Numbered from the stretch's first letter, positions 1 through 6,789 are shown. The stretch: DNA of 10,642 nucleotides from Pseudomonadota bacterium (GCA_023410975.1 JAEYPG010000318.1:1-10642); one strand, 5' to 3'. Made by a program: numbers and translations. The notes: a model not told the origin generated them from the letters alone.

Positions 1-426
1 GGGCAGCACCAGCGTGCGCGTGCTGCCCGCGCGGCGCAGCGCCAGGGCCAGCGCGACGGCGCCGCGTACCGGGCGCAGCTCGCCGGCCAGCGACAGCTCG
101 CCCGCGAACTCGAAGCGGCCGAGCGCCGCGATATCGAGCTCCCCCGCGGCGGCCAGGATGCCCAGCGCGATGGGCAGGTCGAAGCGCCCGGACTCCTTGG
201 GCAGGTCCGCCGGCGCCAGGTTCACCGTGATGCGCTTGTTGTGCGGAAAGGGCAGGCCGCTGTGTCCCAGCGCCGCGCGCACCCGCTCGCGCGCCTCCTT
301 GACTTCGGTGTCGGCCAGGCCCACCAGCGTGAAGCTGGGCAGCCCGTTGGCCAGATGCACTTCCACGCGCACTTCAGGCGCTTCCAGGGCGTCCAGCGCC
401 CGGCTGCAGAGCACGGCCAGCGACAT
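1..426 (-). CDS. comM: ComM/YifB family Mg-chelatase-like AAA+ ATPase (N-terminal part, cut by window edge)
   Basis: The minus-strand frame gives 142 residues starting MSLAVLCSRALDALEAPEV and stays open to base 1, so the protein continues beyond the window. The visible part is the N-terminal ChlI/Lon-protease-like domain of the YifB/ComM family: a GLPSFTLVGLAD stretch at residues 28-39, NLAPADLPKESGRFDLP at 69-85, and GELSLAGELRPVRG at 109-122. The AAA+ ATPase and C-terminal domains, about 360 further residues in the family, lie off the left edge. The ATG at 426-424 is preferred because a strong Shine-Dalgarno (GGGAGGA, complement of 432-438) sits 5 bases upstream and the family usually starts MSLA. 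From family knowledge, ComM is a hexameric helicase that aids branch migration of incoming single-stranded DNA during natural transformation. The gene is divergent from torF and shares its 221-base upstream region. I saw no convincing sigma-70 promoter for it. Confidence 0.93.
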   Translation of the reverse strand, partial: MSLAVLCSRALDALEAPEVRVEVHLANGLPSFTLVGLADTEVKEARERVRAALGHSGLPFPHNKRITVNLAPADLPKESGRFDLPIALGILAAAGELDIAALGRFEFAGELSLAGELRPVRGAVALALALRRAGSTRTLVLP

Positions 427-502
427 CCGCGTCCTCCCGTAGGGTTTCGTCGTCAGGCCATTGTGGAGAACAGCCTTCTACTTGTAACGCCCCGTGTGAA
501 GG

Positions 503-519
503 CGCACCAAAGCAGGGCT
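503..519 (+). promoter_or_regulatory. Weak upstream NtrC-like half-site
   Basis: CGCACCA at 503-509 matches 6 of 7 bases of the NtrC left half-site TGCACCA. The expected right half (513-519, CAGGGCT) matches only 3 of 7. The octamer GCGCACCA at 502-509 is the exact reverse complement of TGGTGCGC at 541-548, part of the better site downstream, so the two sites together form an outer inverted repeat. The centre lies about 113 bases before the predicted sigma-54 start and 28 bases from the centre of the second site, which is a plausible enhancer spacing. It is assigned by consensus matching only. Confidence 0.4.
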
Positions 520-530
520 GGAGCTTCGTT

Positions 531-547
531 TTCCCCAGGATGGTGCG
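531..547 (+). promoter_or_regulatory. NtrC-like enhancer binding site
   Basis: TTCCCCAGGATGGTGCG matches the dyad consensus TGCACCA-N3-TGGTGCA at 5 of 7 bases in the left half and 6 of 7 in the right. The centre is about 85 bases upstream of the predicted sigma-54 transcription start, inside the usual enhancer distance for NtrC. With the weaker site at 503-519 it suggests that phosphorylated NtrC activates the torF-glnK-amtB operon under nitrogen limitation. The site is seen in the sequence; binding is inferred. Confidence 0.62.
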
Positions 548-598
548 CTGTGGCCGGACGCTGCGTAGAGGCGTCCCCGGGAAAGTCCAAATCATTGC

Positions 599-614
599 TG
601 GCACGGAAGGTGCA
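599..614 (+). promoter_or_regulatory. Sigma-54 (RpoN) -24/-12 promoter of torF-glnK-amtB
   Basis: TGGCACGGAAGGTGCA matches the RpoN consensus TGGCACG-N4-TTGCA with one mismatch (G for the first T of the -12 element). The invariant GG (600-601) and GC (612-613) are separated by exactly 10 bases, as required. Transcription would start around base 624, about 24 bases before the torF ATG. The NtrC-like sites upstream and the glnK-amtB genes downstream fit a classical nitrogen-starvation promoter. Confidence 0.83.
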
Positions 615-630
615 GTTTGGGTAGGCACCT
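608..630. repeat. Short inverted repeat over the -12 element and start site
   Basis: AGGTGC at 608-613 and GCACCT at 625-630 are perfect 6-base inverted arms with an 11-base spacer. The left arm overlaps the -12 element and the right arm begins at about the predicted transcription start. It could be an operator or simply chance, given how often GGTGC-like words occur here. The pairing is certain; its function is unknown. Confidence 0.35.
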
Positions 631-647
631 ATCAATCCGGAGCATTC

Positions 648-1397
648 ATGATCAAAAAAGCCTTCCTTGCCGTTGCGACCCTTGCTTCGCTGAGCAGCCT
701 GCCGGCCCATGCCGACGTGAGCTTCAACGCGGGCGCGGTGACCGACTACCGCTATCGCGGCATCTCGCAGAGCCGGCTGGACCCGGCGCTGCAGGGCGGG
801 GCGGATTGGGTGCAGAGCGCCGACGGCGGCTTCTACGTCGGCACCTGGGCCTCGACCATCAAGTGGATCAAGGACGCTGGGGCGGAGAGGGGCAGCCTCG
901 AGGTCGACGTCTACGGCGGCTACAGGGGCTCGATCATGGAAGGCCTGGGCTACGACGTGGGCCTGCTGCAGTACTGGTACCCGCGCAACAAGCTGGGCAA
1001 CGTCAGCGGCTTCAAGAACGCCAACACGACGGAGCTCTACGGCGCGCTGACCTTCGGCCCCGTGACGGCCAAGTACTCGCATGCGCTGACCAACACCTTC
1101 GGCAACCCGGACAGCAAGAACAGCTTCTATTTCGACCTGTCGGGCAGCTTCGAGATCACCGACGGCTGGATGCTGGTGCCGCACGTGGGCTACCAGAAGA
1201 TCAAGGGGCCTAACGACGATCCAGGCTCCTACACCGACTACTCGCTGGGCATTTCCAAGGACTTCAGCGGCTTCGTGGTCAGTGCCTCTTTCGTCGGTAC
1301 GAATGCCGATAAGGCGTTCTACGTCACCCCGGTGTCCGACGGTTCCAAGTTCACGGGTAAGAATGCGCTCGTGGTCGGAGTCAAGTACACCTTTTGA
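648..1397 (+). CDS. torF: TorF-family putative outer-membrane porin
   Basis: A protein of 249 residues resembling the TorF / TIGR02001 (Gcw_chp) family of putative beta-barrel porins. Residues 1-22 form a Sec signal peptide (positive MIKK, hydrophobic core, AHA cleavage site before D23). The mature N-terminus carries the family pattern VTDYRYRGISQSRLDPALQGG-like at about 31-51. The rest is alternating aromatic/small strands such as YGGYRG and SYTDYSLGISKDF. The C-terminus is VGVKYTF, and a terminal Phe is the usual signal for BAM-dependent barrel insertion. The ATG at 648 is preferred over upstream starts because it begins the signal peptide and has GGAG at 639-642. The stop is 12 bases before glnK. 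Family members are poorly characterised. The position behind a sigma-54/NtrC-type promoter suggests a role in passage of nitrogen compounds across the outer membrane, which is inference. Confidence 0.87.
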   Translation: MIKKAFLAVATLASLSSLPAHADVSFNAGAVTDYRYRGISQSRLDPALQGGADWVQSADGGFYVGTWASTIKWIKDAGAERGSLEVDVYGGYRGSIMEGLGYDVGLLQYWYPRNKLGNVSGFKNANTTELYGALTFGPVTAKYSHALTNTFGNPDSKNSFYFDLSGSFEITDGWMLVPHVGYQKIKGPNDDPGSYTDYSLGISKDFSGFVVSASFVGTNADKAFYVTPVSDGSKFTGKNALVVGVKYTF

Positions 1398-1409
1398 AAG
1401 GAATCAGCC

Positions 1410-1748
1410 ATGAAGATGGTCACTGCAATCGTCAAGCCCTTCAAGCTCGACGAGGTGCGTGAAGCGCTGAGCGCCATTGGCGTGCAGGGCATCACGGTTA
1501 CGGAAGTCAAGGGCTTCGGCCGCCAGAAGGGCCACACCGAGCTCTACCGCGGCGCGGAGTACGTCGTGGACTTCCTGCCCAAGGTCAAGATCGAAGCCGC
1601 GGTGGACGACGAGGTCGTCGAGCGCGTGATCGAAGCCATCGAAGGCTCGGCCCGTACCGGAAAGATCGGCGACGGGAAGATCTTCGTGTGCCCGCTGGAG
1701 CAGGTGGTGCGCATCCGCACCGGCGAAACCGGCCCCGACGCGCTCTGA
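1410..1748 (+). CDS. glnK: Nitrogen regulatory protein PII (GlnK)
   Basis: 112 residues, the standard PII length. The protein opens MKMVTAIVKPFKLDEVREAL. The T-loop spans about residues 36-58 and includes the uridylylation residue Tyr51 in YRGAEY. The B-loop ATP/ADP-binding segment is RTGKIGDGK at 82-90, and the C-terminal loop has Arg101 and Arg103 (RIRTGE). From family knowledge, trimeric PII binds ATP, ADP and 2-oxoglutarate, is uridylylated by GlnD, and when unmodified plugs the AmtB channel through its T-loop. Adjacency to amtB supports calling this the GlnK paralogue rather than GlnB. A good ribosome-binding site (AAGGAA, 1398-1403) lies 6 bases before the ATG, and translation follows torF closely. 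All recognisable key residues are present. Confidence 0.96.
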   Translation: MKMVTAIVKPFKLDEVREALSAIGVQGITVTEVKGFGRQKGHTELYRGAEYVVDFLPKVKIEAAVDDEVVERVIEAIEGSARTGKIGDGKIFVCPLEQVVRIRTGETGPDAL

Positions 1749-1782
1749 CGCGGCAGTCCGACCACACCACACAGACAAAATC

Positions 1783-3246
1783 ATGAGAAAGCTCCTTCTC
1801 CCCCTGGCGGCCGGTCTGGCCGGCCTGGGTGTGGCCAGCGGCGTGCTGGCGCAGGACGCCGCGGCGGTCGCCGCCAGCGGCGTGGCTGAAGCCGTCAGCG
1901 CCGTGGCCGACGTGGCCGCAGCCGCGGCCGCGCCGGTGCCCAACAAGGGCGACACGGCCTTCCTGATGACCGCCACCGCGCTGGTCATCCTGATGATCGT
2001 CCCGGGCCTGGCGTTGTTCTACGGCGGCCTGGTGCGCAGCAAGAACATGCTGTCGGTGCTGATGCAGGTCTTCACCGTCTTCGCATTGATCTCGGTGCTG
2101 TGGGTGGTCTACGGCTACTCGGCGGCCTTCACCGCCGGCAACCCGTTCATCGGCACGCTGGACAAGCTGTTCCTCAAGGGCGTCACGCCCGAGTCCGTGG
2201 CCGCGACCTTCAGCAAGGGCGTGGTGCTGCCGGAGCTGACCTTCGTGAGCTTCCAGGGCGCCTTTGCCGGCATCACGGTGGCGCTGATCGTGGGGGCCTT
2301 CGCCGAGCGCATCAAGTTCTCGGCGGTGCTGGCCTTCTCGGTGCTGTGGTTCACCTTTGCCTACCTGCCTGCGGCGCACATGGTCTGGTACTGGGACGGC
2401 CCGGACGCCATCACCAGCGAGGAGACGCTGGCCGCGGTCACCGCCAACGCGGGCTGGCTGTGGGCCAAGGGCGCGCTGGACTTTGCCGGCGGCACGGTGG
2501 TGCACATCAACGCCGCCGTGGCGGGCTTGGTGGGTGCGTACATGGTGGGCAAGCGCGTCGGCTACGGCCGCGAGTCCATGGCGCCGCACAGCCTGACGCT
2601 GACCATGGTCGGCGCCTCGCTGCTGTGGGTGGGCTGGTTCGGCTTCAACGCCGGCTCCAACCTGGAAGCCAACGGCACGGCCGCGCTGGCCTTTACCAAC
2701 ACGGTCGTGGCCACGGCCGCGGCGACGCTGAGCTGGATCGCCGGTGAAGCGCTGATGAAGGGCAAGGCCTCGATGCTGGGTGCCGCCTCCGGTGCCGTGT
2801 CCGGCCTGGTGGCCATCACGCCGGCCTGCGGCTTCGTGGGCGTGGGCGGTGCGCTGGTGATCGGCCTGCTGGCGGGCTTCATCTGCCTGTGGGGCGTCAA
2901 CGGCCTCAAGCGCATGCTCGGTGCCGACGACTCGCTGGACGTCTTCGGCGTGCATGGCGTGGGTGGCATCCTGGGCGCGCTGCTGACCGGCGTGTTCGCC
3001 TCGCCCGACCTGGGCGGCACGGGCATCTGCAACTACGTCACCGACAAGTGCGGCGAGTGGGGCGGCATCGGTGCCCAGGTGTGGGTGCAGGCGCAAGGCG
3101 TGATCACCACCATCGTGTGGTCGGCCGTGGTTGCCGTGGTGGCCTACAAGCTGGTGGACCTGGTGATCGGTCTGCGCGTGTCCGAAGAGGAAGAGCGCGA
3201 GGGCCTGGACATCAGCTCTCACGGCGAGACGGCGTACAACCGCTGA
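1783..3246 (+). CDS. amtB: Ammonium transporter AmtB
   Basis: 487 residues, Amt/Mep/Rh family. Residues 1-23 are a signal peptide (cleavage VLA before Q24), followed by an Ala-rich segment of about 30 residues and then 11 expected membrane helices. Conduction residues align with E. coli AmtB: Phe157 and Phe161 (Phe gate), Trp202 (HMVW), Asp233 and His241 (ALDFAGGTVVHINAA), Ser292 (GFNAGS) and His391 (VFGVHGVGG). The cytoplasmic tail EEREGLDISSHGETAYN is the GlnK-responsive C-terminal region. Compared with E. coli, about 19 extra residues lie between Trp202 and Asp233, and Cys416 and Cys423 occur in a later periplasmic loop. The gene starts 34 bases after glnK with no obvious Shine-Dalgarno. 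It moves ammonium into the cell under nitrogen limitation and is blocked by GlnK. The long antisense reading frame opposite it is a GC artefact. Confidence 0.97.
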   Translation: MRKLLLPLAAGLAGLGVASGVLAQDAAAVAASGVAEAVSAVADVAAAAAAPVPNKGDTAFLMTATALVILMIVPGLALFYGGLVRSKNMLSVLMQVFTVFALISVLWVVYGYSAAFTAGNPFIGTLDKLFLKGVTPESVAATFSKGVVLPELTFVSFQGAFAGITVALIVGAFAERIKFSAVLAFSVLWFTFAYLPAAHMVWYWDGPDAITSEETLAAVTANAGWLWAKGALDFAGGTVVHINAAVAGLVGAYMVGKRVGYGRESMAPHSLTLTMVGASLLWVGWFGFNAGSNLEANGTAALAFTNTVVATAAATLSWIAGEALMKGKASMLGAASGAVSGLVAITPACGFVGVGGALVIGLLAGFICLWGVNGLKRMLGADDSLDVFGVHGVGGILGALLTGVFASPDLGGTGICNYVTDKCGEWGGIGAQVWVQAQGVITTIVWSAVVAVVAYKLVDLVIGLRVSEEEEREGLDISSHGETAYNR

Positions 3247-3257
3247 TCCCTCTGCCG

Positions 3258-3273
3258 GCGCCCCGTCGGGCGC
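3258..3273 (+). other. Short GC hairpin just after amtB
   Basis: GCGCCC at 3258-3263 pairs with GGGCGC at 3268-3273 around a CGTC loop, 12 bases after the amtB stop. No T tract follows, so it is not an intrinsic terminator by itself. It may protect the 3' end of the mRNA or be incidental in GC-rich DNA. Confidence 0.35.
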
Positions 3274-3352
3274 TTCCAGAACCAGCGGGCGCCGCCGCTA
3301 GGCGTCCCCGCTCCAGAGCAGTCTCTTCGCTGCGGTTGCGGTAGCGAACTTC

Positions 3353-3378
3353 GGCCACCCCTCGGGGTGGCCTTTTTT
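3353..3378 (+). terminator. Intrinsic terminator of the torF-glnK-amtB operon
   Basis: GGCCACCCC (3353-3361) and GGGGTGGCC (3364-3372) are perfect 9-base complements. In practice this folds as an 8-pair GC-rich stem with a 4-base CTCG loop, followed directly by six T (3373-3378) and then CTT. It lies 106 bases after amtB and ahead of gshA, so it separates the nitrogen operon from the glutathione genes. There is no matching A tract upstream, so it should work only on the plus strand. Confidence 0.9.
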
Positions 3379-3453
3379 CTTGCGGTGCCGCGAGGCGCCG
3401 TCCTCATCGTTGGGCCGGCTGCGGCGGGCGCGCCGGTTTACTGGCCGGGACTC

Positions 3454-3483
3454 GTGCCGATAGGTATGCCACCTGCCTAGAAT
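3454..3483 (+). promoter_or_regulatory. Possible sigma-70 promoter of gshA (weak)
   Basis: TAGAAT at 3478-3483 is one mismatch from the -10 consensus and lies 31 bases before the gshA ATG. The best -35 partner is GTGCCG at 3454-3459 (3 of 6, 18-base spacer), which is poor. Some promoter is expected between the terminator at 3378 and gshA. This is the best candidate I see, but it rests mostly on the -10 match. Confidence 0.3.
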
Positions 3484-3514
3484 CCCTTGGTCAAAGTCCG
3501 AGAAATCCCGAACC

Positions 3515-4810
3515 ATGGTCCCGCATCTCATCACCGCGTTGAACGGCCCGATCAACGAGCTGGAGCAGCGCATCCTGGAGTCGATGCCGGCCATCGAGCG
3601 CTGGTTCCGCCTGGAGTGGATGGAGCACACGCCGCCCTTCTACAGCTCGGTGGACGTGCGCAACGCCGGCTTCAAGCTCGCGCCGGTGGACACCAACCTC
3701 TACCCCGGCGGCTGGAACAACCTCACCGACCAGATGCTGCCGCTGGCGGTGCAGGCCGCCATGGCCGCCATCGAGAAGATCTGTCCCGAGGCCAAGAACC
3801 TGCTGCTCATTCCCGAGAAGCACACGCGCAACACCTTCTACCTCAGCAACGTCCAGCGCCTGACGCAGATCTTCAACCAGGCCGGGCTGAACGTGCGCCT
3901 GGGCACGCTGGACGAAACCATCACCAAGCCCACCACGCTGACGCTGCCCGATGGCGGCACGCTGACGCTGGAGCCGCTGGTGCGCACGCCGCGCCGGCTC
4001 GGCCTCAAGGATTTCGATCCCTGCACCATCCTGCTCAACAACGACCTCTCCGGCGGCATCCCGCCGGTGCTGGAGAACCTGCACGAGCAGTACCTGCTGC
4101 CGCCGCTGCACGCGGGCTGGGCGGTGCGGCGCAAGAGCAACCACTTCCAGAGCTACGAGGAGGTGGCCAAGAAGTTCGCCAAGCTGCTTGGCATGGACCC
4201 GTGGCTGATCAACCCGATGTACACCCAGTGCGGGCAGGTCAACTTCGCCGACGGCACGGGCCTGGAGTGCGTGCAGTCCAACGCCGAGGCGCTGCTGGCG
4301 AAGGTGCGGCGCAAGTACAAGGAGTACGGCATCAACGAGAAGCCCTTCGTGGTGGTGAAGGCCGACGCCGGCACCTACGGCATGGGCATCATGACCGTGC
4401 GCGACCCGAAGGACCTGGAGGACCTCAACCGCCGCACGCGCAACAAGATGAGCGTGATCAAGGAGGGCCAGGAGGTCAGCGAGGTGATCATCCAAGAAGG
4501 CGTGCCCACTTATGAGCGCATGAACGATGCGGTGGCCGAGCCGGTGGTGTACATGCTCGACCGCTACGTGGTCGGCGGCTTCTACCGCGTGCACGCCGAG
4601 CGCGGCATCGACGAGAACCTCAACGCCCCCGGCGCGGCCTTCGTGCCGCTGGCTTTCGCCGAGGCGAGCCACATGCCGCGCCCGGGCGAGAAGCCCGGCG
4701 TCAGCGCGCCCAACCGCTTCTACATGTACGGCGTGATCGGCCGTCTGGCGATGCTGGCAGCCAGCTATGAGCTCGAAGCGACCGACCCCGACGCCGAGAT
4801 CTACGAGTGA
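3515..4810 (+). CDS. gshA: Glutamate-cysteine ligase (Acidithiobacillus/betaproteobacterial type)
   Basis: 431 residues, recognised as the glutamate-cysteine ligase family found in Acidithiobacillus and betaproteobacteria (TIGR02049 / PF08886-type), which differs in sequence from E. coli GshA. It catalyses the first, ATP-dependent step of glutathione synthesis, joining L-glutamate and L-cysteine to gamma-glutamylcysteine in the cytosol. Landmarks are FRLEWMEHTPPFYSSVDVRN (31-50), APVDTNLYPGGWNNL (56-70), IPEKHTRNTFYLSN (99-112), the Lys/Gly-rich KADAGTYGMG (282-291), probably nucleotide binding, and YMLDRYVVGGFYRVH (346-360). The family start MVPHLITALNGPI supports the ATG at 3515, although the ribosome-binding site is weak. 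It lies 137 bases after the upstream terminator, so it should have its own promoter. gshB, for the second step, is about 3.2 kb downstream. The gene looks complete. Confidence 0.93.
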   Translation: MVPHLITALNGPINELEQRILESMPAIERWFRLEWMEHTPPFYSSVDVRNAGFKLAPVDTNLYPGGWNNLTDQMLPLAVQAAMAAIEKICPEAKNLLLIPEKHTRNTFYLSNVQRLTQIFNQAGLNVRLGTLDETITKPTTLTLPDGGTLTLEPLVRTPRRLGLKDFDPCTILLNNDLSGGIPPVLENLHEQYLLPPLHAGWAVRRKSNHFQSYEEVAKKFAKLLGMDPWLINPMYTQCGQVNFADGTGLECVQSNAEALLAKVRRKYKEYGINEKPFVVVKADAGTYGMGIMTVRDPKDLEDLNRRTRNKMSVIKEGQEVSEVIIQEGVPTYERMNDAVAEPVVYMLDRYVVGGFYRVHAERGIDENLNAPGAAFVPLAFAEASHMPRPGEKPGVSAPNRFYMYGVIGRLAMLAASYELEATDPDAEIYE

Positions 4811-4816
4811 TGCAGC

Positions 4817-4853
4817 GCTCCCGCACGTTGTGCACCGCACAACATGCGGGAGC
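4817..4853. repeat. 37-base near-perfect palindrome between gshA and kup
   Basis: Two 17-base arms (4817-4833 and 4837-4853) are reverse complements except for one C/A mismatch (4826 against 4844), with a 3-base ACC centre. The inner part, GTTGTGC-ACC-GCACAAC, is perfect. The outer arms are GCTCCCGCA and TGCGGGAGC. It starts 6 bases after the gshA stop and ends 45 bases before the kup start. No T run follows on either strand, which argues against a standard intrinsic terminator. The TGC-N3-GCA core has the form of sites reported for PhaR-type repressors, but that is only a resemblance. It may be an operator for kup or an intercistronic RNA hairpin. Confidence 0.8.
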
Positions 4854-4898
4854 CACAATAGAGGTTTTGCGTAACGGGCCCCAGGTGGGTCCTGCCTT

Positions 4899-6779
4899 GT
4901 GAGTTCCTCTGCTTCCCATTCGCCGTCTGCCCTGGCGGCCCTCACGCTGGCCGCCCTGGGCGTGGTCTATGGCGACATCGGCACCAGCCCGCTGTACGCC
5001 CTCAAGGAAGTTTTCCACGCCGGCCACGTCGAGCCCACGCCCGACAACGTGCTGGGCGTGCTGTCGCTGATCTTCTGGACGATGACGGTCATCGTCTCGC
5101 TGAAGTACGTGCTGCTGATCCTGCGCGCGGACAACAACGGCGAGGGCGGCCTGATCGCGATGCTGGCGCTGGCCACGCATGCGGTGCGCGAGCGGCCGCG
5201 GCTGCGCCAGGCGCTGCTGGCCGTGGGCATGTTCGGCACGGCCATCTTCTACGGCGACGGCGTGATCACGCCGGCGATCTCGGTGCTGTCGGCGGTGGAG
5301 GGCCTGGAGGTCGCTTCCGAGCACCTGCATCCCTTCGTGGTACCGATCACGCTGGTCGTGCTCACGGGGCTGTTCGCGGTGCAGCGCTTCGGCACCGCCG
5401 ACATCGGCCGCTTCTTCGGCCCGGTGACGCTGGTGTGGTTCATCACGCTGGTGGCGCTGGGGCTGCCGCACGTGCTGGGCAACCCCGGGGTGCTGGTGGC
5501 GCTCAACCCGGCCTACGCCATCGACTTCTGGCTGCACCACAAGCTGGTGGCCTTCCTGGCGCTGGGCGCGGTGGTGCTGTGCGTCACCGGCGGCGAGGCG
5601 CTCTATGCCGACCTGGGGCACTTCGGCAAGCGGCCCATCCGCATCGCCTGGTACGGGCTGGTGATGCCGGCGCTGGTGGTCAACTACTTCGGCCAGGGCG
5701 CGTTGCTGCTGGCCGATCCCGCGGCGGTGGAGAACCCGTTCTACCTGCTGGCGCCGCAGTGGGCGCGGCTGCCGCTGGTGTTCCTGGCCACCGCCGCCAC
5801 CGTGATCGCCTCGCAGGCGCTGATCACGGCGGCCTTCTCGGTGACCAAGCAGGCGATCCAGATGGGCCTGCTGCCGCGCATGCACATCAAGCACACCTCG
5901 GTGAAGGACACGGGCCAGATCTACGTGCCCTTCGTGAACTGGGGCCTGTACGTGTTCATCGTGCTGGCGGTGGCGCTGTTCGGCACGTCCTCGCGCCTGG
6001 CCTCGGCCTACGGCATTGCCGTGACGCTGGACATGACCATCACCACGGTCATGACCTTCTTCGTCATCCGCTACGGCTGGCGCTACCCGCTGTGGCTGTG
6101 CCTGCTGGCCACGGGCTTCTTCTTCGTCATCGACGTGGCCTTCTTCGCCTCCAACATGCTCAAGCTCGTGGCCGGGGGCTGGTTCCCGCTGGCCATCGGC
6201 TTCGGCATGTTCACGCTCATGACCACTTGGCGGCGCGGGCGCGCGCTGGTGGCCGAGCGGCTGCGCGACGACGCCATCGACCTCGAGGGCTTCCTGGAGG
6301 CGGTGTTCATGAGCCCGCCCAAGCGTGTGCCGGGCACGGCGGTGTTCCTCGCGGCCGAGCAGGGCCTCACGCCCAGCGCGCTGATGCACAACCTCAAGCA
6401 CAACAAGGTGCTGCACGAGTACAACCTGTTCGTCACGGTGCAGCACCACGACGTGCCCTGGATCGGCTTCGACAAGCGCGTGAGCGTGCACTCGCTGGGC
6501 CACGACTGCTGGCAGGTGGTGCTGCACTTCGGCTTCAAGAACGACCCGGACGTGCCCGAGGCGCTGCAGGCGCTCAAGGGCCGCGGCGTGCCGCTGGACG
6601 ACATGGACACCAGCTACTTCCTGAGCCGCGACGTGGTGATCCCGACCATCGGCGAGGGCATGGTGATGTGGCGCGAGAAGCTCTTCGCCAGCATGCACCG
6701 CAACGCGTCGGCGGCGGCGGACTTCCTGAACCTGCCGGCCAACCGCATCGTGGAGCTGGGCTCCAAGGTCGAGATCTGA
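4899..6779 (+). CDS. kup: Low-affinity potassium transport protein Kup
   Basis: 626 residues, close to the usual Kup length of about 622. It belongs to the KUP/HAK/KT family, which takes up potassium with protons across the inner membrane. The first helix carries the hallmark GVVYGDIGTSPLYALKEVF (21-39). Other family blocks are NNGEGGLIAML, FYGDGVITPAISVLSAVEG, and GGEALYADLGHFGKRPIR (231-248). The first 440 or so residues form about 12 membrane helices. The cytosolic domain begins near TTWRRGRALVAERL (from about 441) and contains PGTAVFL and NRIVELGSKVEI at the end. The start is GTG at 4899, with AGGTGGG at 4883-4889; no in-frame ATG fits without losing the first helix. It lies 88 bases after gshA, across a palindrome, and 10 bases before the next gene. 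Its place among glutathione genes is suggestive, since glutathione controls KefB/KefC potassium efflux. Confidence 0.96.
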   Translation: MSSSASHSPSALAALTLAALGVVYGDIGTSPLYALKEVFHAGHVEPTPDNVLGVLSLIFWTMTVIVSLKYVLLILRADNNGEGGLIAMLALATHAVRERPRLRQALLAVGMFGTAIFYGDGVITPAISVLSAVEGLEVASEHLHPFVVPITLVVLTGLFAVQRFGTADIGRFFGPVTLVWFITLVALGLPHVLGNPGVLVALNPAYAIDFWLHHKLVAFLALGAVVLCVTGGEALYADLGHFGKRPIRIAWYGLVMPALVVNYFGQGALLLADPAAVENPFYLLAPQWARLPLVFLATAATVIASQALITAAFSVTKQAIQMGLLPRMHIKHTSVKDTGQIYVPFVNWGLYVFIVLAVALFGTSSRLASAYGIAVTLDMTITTVMTFFVIRYGWRYPLWLCLLATGFFFVIDVAFFASNMLKLVAGGWFPLAIGFGMFTLMTTWRRGRALVAERLRDDAIDLEGFLEAVFMSPPKRVPGTAVFLAAEQGLTPSALMHNLKHNKVLHEYNLFVTVQHHDVPWIGFDKRVSVHSLGHDCWQVVLHFGFKNDPDVPEALQALKGRGVPLDDMDTSYFLSRDVVIPTIGEGMVMWREKLFASMHRNASAAADFLNLPANRIVELGSKVEI

Positions 6780-6789
6780 GCCTGCTGCC

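Noticed and set aside
475..500. Possible sigma-70 promoter for comM on the minus strand (TTCACA with TAGAAG)
   Set aside because: The -35 match is good (5 of 6), but the spacer to the best -10 is only 14 bases and that -10 is poor. Not supported as a promoter.
14..624. Plus-strand open frames opposite comM and into the control region
   Set aside because: Ser/Arg/Ala-rich shadow frames opposite the conserved comM N-terminus, with no domain and no ribosome-binding site.
540..647. Upstream in-frame extension of torF starting at the ATG at 540
   Set aside because: It would put 36 residues before a clean signal peptide and would have to be transcribed through the sigma-54 promoter itself. The ATG at 648 has a ribosome-binding site and begins the signal peptide.
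1585..3222. A 545-codon open frame on the minus strand, antisense to amtB and glnK
   Set aside because: It has the same artefact composition (His, Arg, Gln, Gly) and lies against two complete genes with all key residues. There is no family resemblance.
4817..4853. Calling the gshA-kup palindrome an intrinsic terminator
   Set aside because: The stem is strong, but the following bases (CACAATAGAGG) have no T run, and neither does the other side.
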